Of a stretch of 30,151 nt of DNA, positions 8,409 through 16,005 are shown piece by piece. Under the pieces are notes generated by a model. That model saw only the letters and a list, made by a program, of their open reading frames with translations. It did not search any database and was not told where the DNA came from. Positions within the stretch are counted from its first letter, which is position 1. Every line of letters starts with the position of its first letter. Source of the DNA: a virus; IMG/VR virus record IMGVR_UViG_3300008952_000214, positions 1 through 30,151 of that record; one strand, given 5' to 3'. Made by a program: the position numbers and the translations under genes.

Positions 8409-9575
8409 TTATTTTTTCTTAACTCGTAGTTTAGAACTGTCAACACCTGTTATTGCTTTCACTCTTAAACCATTTAAATAAACATCACCAGTGGACGTAG
8501 TCCTTGGTTCATTGCTTATATTTTTAGATTTAGCAACTATATCTTTAGTAGCATCGGATTTACCTTGCTCGTAAAAATGTTTAGCTATAGTGTCCGCATT
8601 ACGTGCGGTGTAGAGAGCTTTATGATAACCTTGATGGTCATTAACACTACCGTCTTCGTTCAAGAACTTCTTTACAAAATTGGTTATGTCACTTTGAACA
8701 TCCGCAACCTCATTTGGATTTTGTACTCCGTATCTAAATTTCTTTTCTCCTAGATTAAAATCAAAACCTTTGAATTCATTTGAGAAAAAATGTTTAGTTC
8801 GAGCTTTAAAATCACTATGTTGCTGATTTGCTCTTTCTTGTTCTTCGTTGTATCTATTGAAAAAGTCCATAGCTTTTTGTTGATCTTGGGTAACACCTGG
8901 TCTCAACTTGATCTCATCGTAATATTTACCCTTTAAATCGTCCAAAAATCCTTTGGCTTTAGCAATCTCTTCTTTATACGCAAGTTTCTTTTTACGTATA
9001 GTTTTCTCATCATCATAATCTTCATCAAATAGGAAATTGTCTTCCATGATGAAACCTATTTCTTCATTATCAAGATGAGGTTTAGTATTTTTATAATATT
9101 CTTTTAACAAAGCTTCATCACTCACATTGGAGTAATCAGCGTTTAATCGAATATAGTCCTCAATTGTTCCACCAGTTTCGTTCATGAAGTTAACTAACTT
9201 TTCAACATTCTCTGGTAAATTTAATTGTGGATCTTCTTTAATTTCTTTGTTTATGTTTCCAGTGGCAGTGGATTCACTCACTTCTTCCCCTGTAATCTCT
9301 TGTATTACACTTATTTCTTCTTTTTTACCCTCTTCGGCAACTTTTTCTTCATTGAGGTGTGTTTCTCCCACTTTTTCGCCATCTGCGTGAAGTTCTTGTA
9401 CATCCACCTTCTCTGTTGTTGGCTCTTGAGTGGCATCTTCTTTTATTTCTACTTTTTCCACTTCATCTTTCTTTTTAGAAAGATCTACTTTTATTGTTTC
9501 AGGTGCTTTTTTATTAGCTAGTTTTTTAGGTTTCTTTTTAACTTTTAAACCCTCTACATCTTCTTTTATTGACAT
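8409..9575 (-). CDS. Head scaffolding protein
   Basis: A 388-residue, highly charged protein between portal and capsid genes, the usual place of a scaffold. Residues 1-120 are a low-complexity Lys/Glu/Val tract (KKKPKKLANKK, then many EE and KK pairs) that is probably disordered. Residues 125-290 are helical, with VNFMNETGGTIEDYIRLN and EALLKEYYKN, a pattern known from scaffold-like proteins of marine phages. The C-terminus ends in LRVKKK, a basic tip like those with which scaffolds contact the capsid protein. I saw no protease motif. The charged composition also explains several spurious open frames on the opposite strand. Confidence 0.75.
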   Translation of the reverse strand: MSIKEDVEGLKVKKKPKKLANKKAPETIKVDLSKKKDEVEKVEIKEDATQEPTTEKVDVQELHADGEKVGETHLNEEKVAEEGKKEEISVIQEITGEEVSESTATGNINKEIKEDPQLNLPENVEKLVNFMNETGGTIEDYIRLNADYSNVSDEALLKEYYKNTKPHLDNEEIGFIMEDNFLFDEDYDDEKTIRKKKLAYKEEIAKAKGFLDDLKGKYYDEIKLRPGVTQDQQKAMDFFNRYNEEQERANQQHSDFKARTKHFFSNEFKGFDFNLGEKKFRYGVQNPNEVADVQSDITNFVKKFLNEDGSVNDHQGYHKALYTARNADTIAKHFYEQGKSDATKDIVAKSKNISNEPRTTSTGDVYLNGLRVKAITGVDSSKLRVKKK

Positions 9576-9599
9576 AATATAATATTATAAAATTATTGG

Positions 9600-12023
9600 T
9601 TATCTTGGTTCAAACTGACCTAAGTCAATCCCACCCATTACATCATTACCCGCAGATTCAAAATTCTTAGGTAATGAATTATTTTGTCTTTGATCTATCA
9701 ACTCACTTTGTTGACTTGCTTGCATTTTAGTTCTTTCGTCTTTCCTATCTTCCTTACTGCTTTCTGCACTCATTTTAGCATTAGCTTCCACTTGTGCTAA
9801 TTGCATATTGAACTGGAACTCCAACTCCATTAGTTGTTTCTTAATTTCAGCTTCTTGTTGTAGTTTTTGAATCTCAAATTGAGATTTACCTTGCTCAACT
9901 TGTAAGGTTGTTTCAGCTATTGCTTGCTGTTTTTGAACTTCATTCATCGCTGCTCTCTCCGCTTGTTCAGCGTTGGCTTGTGCTTGCGCTTGTATGTTAG
10001 CTTGTTGAGCAGCTTGATCTTGTTCTAATTTCCTTGATCTTCTTTGCTTTAATAGTTGATTAGCTAATTTTAGATTCTTAACTTCTCTTATGTCTAAAGC
10101 GTCTTCTAAATATATAGACTGTTGTTGTAATGCTATTTGTATACTTTGTTCTAACGTAGCTTTTTCTTCTTCATCTGGCTCTAACTCTAAGAATATACCA
10201 AAATCATGTAAATTTAAACCCATTAACTCGTCTAATGTCCCAACGTTATACCTTGATATACTAGATTGTATTGAATCTCTTAATAGTGGAAACTGTAAAC
10301 AATCAGCTATTCTTAAGGCTATGTTCTCACAAGTTCTTAGTGTTAAGTACAAACTAGACTTTAATATATGTCTTGTAGCAGTATTTGAATTAGCCGCCGC
10401 AAGTTTCTGTAGACCAACCAAGGCATCTTGATCAGGCATACTACCATCTCTAGCTTCATTAAGTCCAGTCACATCTCGCATCATTTGTAAATAGTACTGA
10501 TACGTTTGTATTAAAGCTTGTATCTTAGCCCCACTAGCAGAGGTCTGCAATTCTTGTATTGGCACTTTACCTCTATTCAGGGCACCGTCTTGAGGCATTG
10601 ATCTACCAACTATACTACCAGTTTGGAAGTACATGTTTAACGCTTCAGCTGGATTATAATTAGTACCATTACCAAGATCAACTTCAGCTAAACCATCAGC
10701 GTCTAAGAAAACACCATCAGGCACCATTCTAGATAACACTTGCTGTAGCTTTAAATGAGTTATTTGTATCATATCAGCAAAACTCATCATTCTACCAACT
10801 AAAGATTCTATTCTACCTTTATACATTCGAGGTGCACATATATTGTAGTTCATATTAACTTTAGTAGAATTAGCAAATGGTCTTGTCATGTTCTCTGACA
10901 TCTTCCACTCTAACATGTCGTCGTGCCCTAATATTTTAGCTCCTGTATATAAAACTTCTATTGATCTACTTACCTTCTTAAAAGAGTCAGCTTCCGGTGG
11001 ATTGAACGTGTCTTGTTTTTCTAATGCTTTTTCTAAACCGTATGGAGTTTCTTTTATTTTCCATGTTTGGTTAGTGTATGTTTTATATTCAAAATATAAT
11101 ACCTGAACGGTATCGTTACTGTCTCTACCATTCCAATTCCTTGTGTAATTAGAGTTGCCGGGGTATTTTTGTATTTTCTCTATTTGCTCAGGCGTTAGAT
11201 GAGGAAATCTTTTAACTAATTCTGGTACTGTTGTAGGTTTTACTTCTCCTACGTAATACAGATCTTCAAAGTTTGGATCCTCAGTATATGACCAAACTAT
11301 GCTAGCTGGATCCACGTATTCAGCCGTTATTCCATTAGCTCTATTAAAAGAGGTTTTGCTTGCTCCAATACCTAATACGGTTAAATCGTAATTAATTCTT
11401 CTTTTAGTTAACTCGTATTTGTTCCTATCTAATGTATCGTTTATAACTTCTTCTTCAGCTATTTCTATAGCTTGCTTGTAATTAAGCTGCATGTGGACAG
11501 ATAGTTCTTCTTCTGTCCTTATGTCTAAATCTCTCCCTTGAGCACTCATTAAATCTATACCCGTATTCTGAGCTATCATCTCTATAAGTTCTCTCTGCTT
11601 TAGATCTCTATATAAACCGTCAGCGTATTGAGTTCTTTTGAATATTGATTCTGGATCTTGGGCATAAGCTTTGATATCATATACTTTATCAGACATACCA
11701 TTAACCACTATATCTACAAACTTAGGTATAATAGGTACAGGTTTCCAATCTAAATTTAAATAAGATAAATCTCCATTTATAGATAATTCATCTTTGTATT
11801 TTTGTATTGATTGCTCTCCTCTAGCGTATAATCTTCTTTGATGGAAATCGTTGTAGTAAGTGGAAAATCTCCCACCGGTTCTACCGTAAGATCCATTGCC
11901 ACTACCACCGAACCATTCGTATTCTATGGCTCTCCCAACTTGTTTACCGTACTCTAAACTCTGTTTCTCTACATCTGGTACCACCTGATCTGGAAAAGAG
12001 CTATTGATATTAGTATAAATCAT
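9600..12023 (-). CDS. Portal protein
   Basis: An 807-residue protein expected to form the dodecameric ring at one head vertex through which DNA enters and leaves. The core (about 50-650) includes KPVPIIPKFVDIVVNGMSDK, then PASIVWSYTEDPNFEDLYYVG, and a wing/stem part with MMRDVTGLNEARDGSMPDQD and LVGLQKLAAANSNTATRHIL, all portal-like. From about 660 to 770 lies a Gln/Ala/Glu-rich coiled coil, which fits the barrel of long portals. Its length matches crAss-like portals, about 800 residues. The start codon directly abuts the stop of the terminase gene, with no spacer. Identity is strong from size, motif and order. Confidence 0.85.
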   Translation of the reverse strand: MIYTNINSSFPDQVVPDVEKQSLEYGKQVGRAIEYEWFGGSGNGSYGRTGGRFSTYYNDFHQRRLYARGEQSIQKYKDELSINGDLSYLNLDWKPVPIIPKFVDIVVNGMSDKVYDIKAYAQDPESIFKRTQYADGLYRDLKQRELIEMIAQNTGIDLMSAQGRDLDIRTEEELSVHMQLNYKQAIEIAEEEVINDTLDRNKYELTKRRINYDLTVLGIGASKTSFNRANGITAEYVDPASIVWSYTEDPNFEDLYYVGEVKPTTVPELVKRFPHLTPEQIEKIQKYPGNSNYTRNWNGRDSNDTVQVLYFEYKTYTNQTWKIKETPYGLEKALEKQDTFNPPEADSFKKVSRSIEVLYTGAKILGHDDMLEWKMSENMTRPFANSTKVNMNYNICAPRMYKGRIESLVGRMMSFADMIQITHLKLQQVLSRMVPDGVFLDADGLAEVDLGNGTNYNPAEALNMYFQTGSIVGRSMPQDGALNRGKVPIQELQTSASGAKIQALIQTYQYYLQMMRDVTGLNEARDGSMPDQDALVGLQKLAAANSNTATRHILKSSLYLTLRTCENIALRIADCLQFPLLRDSIQSSISRYNVGTLDELMGLNLHDFGIFLELEPDEEEKATLEQSIQIALQQQSIYLEDALDIREVKNLKLANQLLKQRRSRKLEQDQAAQQANIQAQAQANAEQAERAAMNEVQKQQAIAETTLQVEQGKSQFEIQKLQQEAEIKKQLMELEFQFNMQLAQVEANAKMSAESSKEDRKDERTKMQASQQSELIDQRQNNSLPKNFESAGNDVMGGIDLGQFEPR

Positions 12024-14249
12024 TTATTCTATTATTTTTGAAACAAAACCTTTATTGTCGTATCTTTTTATACCTAAATTAATTTTCTTTACTGTTCTAT
12101 CAGCAACTGGCTTGTATAGATTCCTATTGCATGCCATAACAGCTAAACCTGAACTTATAGTAGCATCAAACTTTGTTCTACTATTTATATCAAATCTAGC
12201 CCAATCTTCTAATGTTTCTTGGAAATACATATCTCCATATTGATCATTAAAAAAACCAACGTAATTTTCTATATAAGACTCTACAGCAGCAGCGTGAGCT
12301 TGCTTAATATCTTCACTCGAATTAGGTATACCACCAATTTCTTTCTCTGTAACTGATAACTTATTCCAAGTTTTATCTGGACGATTCATCGAAAACCCTC
12401 TATAACCTCTACGCTTTAAGTAATAAAGCAATCTTGGTTTGTTGTTCTCGATCAATATTGGCATTCCGTAGAAAACTATCGCCATTAGCATATCTTCAAA
12501 AAACACTTCAGCTGTTGGAGGTCTTTGCACATATTCCAAAAAAAAGTGATTTGGTGGCGCGTCTTCCATACTAAACTTAGTCAATCCATGAAGTGCTCCT
12601 TTGGATCCTTTCCCATCAACAGTTCCCGAAATATCATAACTATCACAACCAAAAGCCCCAATATGCTCATTACCAGGATATTTAAACCCATCCTTTAGTA
12701 TCACTCGATTTTGTAGATTTTTAGGTGGAACCCACGATATTTTAAATCTACCTTTCTTTACAGGGTGAAAAACAACCCTTGTATCTTTAATCCCATTCTC
12801 CCATTGGAAGTTACCTTCTGTTATATTAGCAGCGTTGTTTATATCTTCGTTGTAATCTATCTGCTCATATATTTTAACAAGGTTAAATAGACTCTCCTTT
12901 GTTTCATCTCTGAAGGCGTGTTGCTCTGTTCTAGGAAATTGCCTGTATAATTCGTTTAATGCGTCTTGATCATTCTTTAAACCATCAACTTCATTTTGCC
13001 AATGTTCTATAACACCTACTTCTATAAGTTCCCCATCAATGCCAAGTACGGGTTTTTCTGGTGTATCGAATACAGGTATTCCAAAAGAATCAATGAATCC
13101 TTCGTAGGACCACTCCATAGGTATGAATAAAGAATATAGTCCCGAGCCTGTTTGGCCATTGCGATTTCTATTGGTGACATCTGATCCATAAAATATATCT
13201 TTAAAGTTTTGCCCTCCTTTGTCAAGTGCATTTGAAGTACTACCCATCATACACTTACCAACAATCTTACTACCTAATCTTAAACAAGTTTTTGTAACTT
13301 TCCAGTTATTCTTAATATTATCAGGTCTCTCCCACTTACCGCTTTCATCGTGAGCTAATAGTTTTAATTTTTCACCATCATAACTATTGTCTCCAGTATT
13401 CTTCCAATCTATTGTCGTGTCGAGTCCATCAAGCTCTTCCACCTGCTCCCCAGTATCGAGCTTTCTTCTGGTGAGTTTAGAAGCTGGGACTCTATAAGCC
13501 AATTCGGTTTTAGGGCGATCCATACCATCCTGGATCGGTTTGAAGAAGAATGGATAATTAACTGAGATCGGTACGACTTTGTCTGTAAACATTTTTTTAG
13601 CATCAGCCCCTGTTTTAGATAGTACGCCGAATCTAGAGTCGCTTGACATAGTTGCATTGTTAACAAGTTCTGCTGACGCCATGAAAGAGAATCCTGAACG
13701 TCGATTTTTGAGGTAACACATTCCGTAACACCTTCTATCTGCTTTACAGGCCTCCCAAAAGTAGAAGAATAATTTATTTGATTCTCTATAGTCGGGTGCT
13801 CCAACATCAATTTTTGACCACTGTAAGTACATGTAATGAGTGCCAGTGATATAATTAGGAGTACCATTGTTATAGTACCAATAACCTTGCTCTCTATAAT
13901 TAAATTCTTCATTTATATAATCAAACCATTTTTCTTTAAAGTCTCTAGGATATTGATCCCAGTCATGTGTACTCTTTATTCTTGAGAGTTCTTTTGGGTA
14001 TTCTTGCCTTTCCCAGAATTGTTCCTCTTTTTTTTCGCTGCGTTTATGCGGTTCATGCTCTGCTGGTAAAGCGATGCGGAGATTCTGTATTTCAATGATC
14101 TTTCCAATCTTTCCAGTTTTACTTATGACAATGAAATCGTAATCTTCATTATATCCATACTCCCACTTCTTAAACCTATTGTTCTTTTTTAAGATCTTAG
14201 GGTTTACAACATCCTTAACTTCTTTCCAAAGTGTCTGCTCGTAACTCAT
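12024..14249 (-). CDS. terL: Terminase large subunit (packaging ATPase and nuclease)
   Basis: A 741-residue packaging motor. The ATPase half has a deviant Walker A loop, NRRSGFSFM (about 182-190), where the usual GK[ST] is replaced by GFS; a Walker B, LKLLAHDES, with D301 and E302; and a coupling motif, MGSTSN (335-340). The RNase H-like nuclease half shows the first acidic residue at D536 in GCDSYD, a second at E601 in ILIENNK, and likely third ones at D687 or D695. The large insert around 255-300 is family-typical for marine phages. Its start overlaps the preceding 91-residue gene by four bases (ATGA). The motor would cut concatemeric DNA and thread it through the portal encoded next. Confidence 0.9.
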   Translation of the reverse strand: MSYEQTLWKEVKDVVNPKILKKNNRFKKWEYGYNEDYDFIVISKTGKIGKIIEIQNLRIALPAEHEPHKRSEKKEEQFWERQEYPKELSRIKSTHDWDQYPRDFKEKWFDYINEEFNYREQGYWYYNNGTPNYITGTHYMYLQWSKIDVGAPDYRESNKLFFYFWEACKADRRCYGMCYLKNRRSGFSFMASAELVNNATMSSDSRFGVLSKTGADAKKMFTDKVVPISVNYPFFFKPIQDGMDRPKTELAYRVPASKLTRRKLDTGEQVEELDGLDTTIDWKNTGDNSYDGEKLKLLAHDESGKWERPDNIKNNWKVTKTCLRLGSKIVGKCMMGSTSNALDKGGQNFKDIFYGSDVTNRNRNGQTGSGLYSLFIPMEWSYEGFIDSFGIPVFDTPEKPVLGIDGELIEVGVIEHWQNEVDGLKNDQDALNELYRQFPRTEQHAFRDETKESLFNLVKIYEQIDYNEDINNAANITEGNFQWENGIKDTRVVFHPVKKGRFKISWVPPKNLQNRVILKDGFKYPGNEHIGAFGCDSYDISGTVDGKGSKGALHGLTKFSMEDAPPNHFFLEYVQRPPTAEVFFEDMLMAIVFYGMPILIENNKPRLLYYLKRRGYRGFSMNRPDKTWNKLSVTEKEIGGIPNSSEDIKQAHAAAVESYIENYVGFFNDQYGDMYFQETLEDWARFDINSRTKFDATISSGLAVMACNRNLYKPVADRTVKKINLGIKRYDNKGFVSKIIE

Positions 14250-14521
14250 TTAGATCTTTTTTCAGGCGATATAGAGAACGACTTCTTAGGTTTATCTTCT
14301 TTAGGTTTATCTTCTAATAACCTTTCCTCTTCTTCAATTCTCGCTAATATTTCAAAAGCGTCAAATATTGCTAATTTCTTTGTTGCTGCAGCGTTCTTTA
14401 ATCTGTCAGCTGATATATCATCATCACTATCTACAATTGGTTCTTTAGCAACTTTAATTAATTCATCAACTGCTTCTTGCCCAGCTTGGATTATATTCTT
14501 CTTCGTTTTCTTTGTGTCCAT
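14246..14521 (-). CDS. Small protein before terL, candidate terminase small subunit
   Basis: A 91-residue helical, charged protein with DSDDDISADRLKNAA and KKLAIFDAFEILARIEEEE in the middle and a Lys/Pro/Glu tail. It is coupled to the large terminase gene through an ATGA overlap. Its first 56 bases overlap the end of the tandem GroES-like gene in another frame. The size, the helical character and the place directly upstream of terL fit a small terminase subunit, which would recognise phage DNA, but I see no helix-turn-helix and do not recognise a named family. An alternative is a packaging accessory protein. Confidence 0.6.
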   Translation of the reverse strand: MDTKKTKKNIIQAGQEAVDELIKVAKEPIVDSDDDISADRLKNAAATKKLAIFDAFEILARIEEEERLLEDKPKEDKPKKSFSISPEKRSK

Positions 14522-15071
14522 GGTTTATTACAATATCATTAGATTTCATACAATATAAACGCTCATCACCAACTATAAACTCAAATTCGCTCATTGGTCT
14601 AAACGTCACAACACTACCTTTTGTTATTCCCTGATCTTCTAAGAAACTATTAGGGTATTTCATAATCCCAATTAGGGGTTTTTCTACTCCTGTTCTTAGA
14701 TCGTTTCTATTTAACAATGGTTTAACAAAACAATAGTTTAAATTGGGTTTGTATTGGTTATTTTCTTTATACAAGTATATTTGATCTATATTACAAAAGT
14801 ATTTATCGTCTTCAAAATACTGAGAGCTGTTTTTTTCAATCCCCCTCACGTCATACCATCTTCTAAAGATATTATGATGCACGATCACTTCATCCCCTTC
14901 TTTTATATCAGTATTAAATGCAATCGGTACACTTAACACTTTAGCTCTTTTACTTATGAATTTATGATCTTCTATACTTGTATTTACAATCAATTTCTTA
15001 TCACCAACCTCAACTTCATTTTCATATCTTTCGTTGAGTGGTGTTATTATAAAATTATAAATAGATTTCAT
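14466..15071 (-). CDS. Tandem GroES-like (co-chaperonin fold) protein
   Basis: A 201-residue protein that reads as two GroES-type beta barrels in a row. Repeat one (about 4-105): an FIITPLNERYENE opening strand, a flexible stretch ending in KKLIV that recalls the mobile loop and its IVL tripeptide, KRAKVLSVP, then IKEGDEVIVHHN and a closing CNIDQIYLY. Repeat two (about 110-182): CFVKPLLNR, LIGIMKYP, ITKGSVVTF, then ERLYCMKSNDIVI. The same strand order appears in GroES: opening strand, loop, G-V strand, GD-V strand, Y and ILxxxDI end. It is distinct from the ordinary GroES encoded elsewhere in the window. It sits just upstream of the packaging genes, so a head-assembly role is possible. The fold is inferred from pattern. 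Confidence 0.55.
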   Translation of the reverse strand: MKSIYNFIITPLNERYENEVEVGDKKLIVNTSIEDHKFISKRAKVLSVPIAFNTDIKEGDEVIVHHNIFRRWYDVRGIEKNSSQYFEDDKYFCNIDQIYLYKENNQYKPNLNYCFVKPLLNRNDLRTGVEKPLIGIMKYPNSFLEDQGITKGSVVTFRPMSEFEFIVGDERLYCMKSNDIVINHGHKENEEEYNPSWARSS

Positions 15072-15298
15072 TAGTATTCTAAATCGTACTCTACAGCGAT
15101 CGCCATATTAGAGTTAAATTTCTTCCAAGGTATTACCTCGTCTTCTTTCTGTATATATATTAAATATTCCCCATCTCCTTCAGCACCTATAATATCACAA
15201 ATAGTGTGACCACCATAAACTTGCTGACCAATGGAGTAATGCATCGCGTCGTTTTTATAATCTGACCCAATACTAATCTTTCTTATTATATTAGACAT
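15071..15298 (-). CDS. Small conserved phage protein, function unknown
   Basis: A 75-residue protein, MSNIIRKISIGSDYKNDAMH at the start, with a beta-rich remainder (YLIYIQKEDEVIPWKKF) and an acidic end. The opening RKISIGSDYKNDAMHY is familiar from small genes next to terminase genes in marine phages, always without a function. It shares one base with the following gene (TAATG) and overlaps the preceding one by eight, so it is part of a coupled chain of small genes leading to terL. No motif points to an activity. Confidence 0.65.
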   Translation of the reverse strand: MSNIIRKISIGSDYKNDAMHYSIGQQVYGGHTICDIIGAEGDGEYLIYIQKEDEVIPWKKFNSNMAIAVEYDLEY

Positions 15299-15533
15299 TT
15301 TCTTCTACTTTTTCCTCTACAGGTGTATATGTACCATCTTCAATATTTATATTAATAGCACCATATTCTTCTTCTAGAACCTTTCTTATTTCAGCATCTT
15401 TCTCGTTGATAGTTTTAATCTTATGAAGTAATGCATGTTTCTGAGATTCTATATAACCTATAGTATTTAATGTTTCATTTAATTCTGATTGAATTTCTCT
15501 TATTTCACTTAACTGTTCTTCTTTAATTTTCAT
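15291..15533 (-). CDS. Small coiled-coil protein
   Basis: An 80-residue protein predicted to be one long coiled coil over residues 1-55, with heptad-spaced Leu and Ile (EEQLSEIREIQSELNETL, IGYIESQKHALLHKI), followed by a short acidic tail with NINIEDGTYTPVEEK. The IGYIESQKHALLHKI block is conserved in small genes near terminase in marine phages, to my recollection. There is no catalytic motif. It could be an oligomerising adaptor in head assembly or packaging; this is conjecture from place and fold. Confidence 0.65.
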   Translation of the reverse strand: MKIKEEQLSEIREIQSELNETLNTIGYIESQKHALLHKIKTINEKDAEIRKVLEEEYGAININIEDGTYTPVEEKVEENV

Positions 15534-15550
15534 TTGATTTTATTTAATTG

Positions 15551-15739
15551 TTATTTACCTAAAAAGAATCCTTCTACAAAAGTGCCAATACCAATAAAGA
15601 AAGTTCCTAAAGCAACCCAAAACTTTTTCTCTAAACCCCTGATTCTTTTTTCATGATCGTTTTTCTGCTTATACATTTGCTCTATTTTAGTTTCAAGTCT
15701 TACTTGGCCTTGTATTAGTTTGTCTATTTTTTCCTCCAT
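15551..15739 (-). CDS. Coiled-coil membrane-anchored small protein, XhlA-like
   Basis: A 62-residue protein with an N-terminal coiled coil (about 1-38, KIDKLIQGQVRLETKIEQMY) and one C-terminal membrane segment (about 41-60, FWVALGTFFIGIGTFVEGFF). The arrangement of a charged amphipathic helix then a single membrane helix is that of the haemolysin XhlA family, small proteins that assist holins and endolysins in some phages. It lies about 4 kb from the main lysis cassette but on the same strand and presumably the same transcript. A membrane accessory in lysis is the likeliest reading; tail-associated membrane anchoring is an alternative. Confidence 0.6.
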   Translation of the reverse strand: MEEKIDKLIQGQVRLETKIEQMYKQKNDHEKRIRGLEKKFWVALGTFFIGIGTFVEGFFLGK

Positions 15740-15743
15740 GATC

Positions 15744-15992
15744 TTATTCTTCTATAGGTTCTTCTGGTGTCCATTCTGGAGTGGCTAATAAAGCTAACGC
15801 TTCCTCGTGATTTAAAGTTTGTAATGGAACTAACCTACCATTTGTAATAAATGAAGGTTCTACATCATAACTAATCATCGCCTCAGTGTTAGCTACATTT
15901 CTTCTCATAGTTTGGGCACTCGATGTATTAACCTGACTAAAGTCTACTAAACTTGTCTGAGTGTCTATGTCTATTACTATGTATGTACGCAT
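15744..15992 (-). CDS. Small protein of unknown function
   Basis: An 82-residue acidic protein, MRTYIVIDIDTQTSLVDFSQ at the start, with a middle segment VNTSSAQTMRRNVANTEAMI and a Glu/Pro-rich end. The pattern of an I-V-I strand followed by DFSQV and a TMRRNV helix is common in short genes after tail-fibre-like genes in marine phages, but I know no assigned role. It follows the long LamG gene by thirteen bases and precedes the XhlA-like gene by four, in one transcription unit. Confidence 0.6.
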   Translation of the reverse strand: MRTYIVIDIDTQTSLVDFSQVNTSSAQTMRRNVANTEAMISYDVEPSFITNGRLVPLQTLNHEEALALLATPEWTPEEPIEE

Positions 15993-16005
15993 TTTATATT
16001 TATTT

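Noticed and set aside
9184-9521. Plus-strand frames rich in Phe and Ser
   Set aside because: They are the complement of the Lys/Glu-rich N-terminal tract of the scaffold gene; the composition is forced by that.
12050-12070. GATACGAC on the minus strand as a further T7-like promoter
   Set aside because: It falls inside the terL coding region (KRYDNKG), lacks the flanking TTAGATAAT and ACAATCT blocks and differs at the first core base.
13409-13912. A 167-codon minus-strand frame inside terL
   Set aside because: It lies in another frame of the clearly coding terminase, and its start and end fit no gene junction. The protein shows no recognisable pattern.
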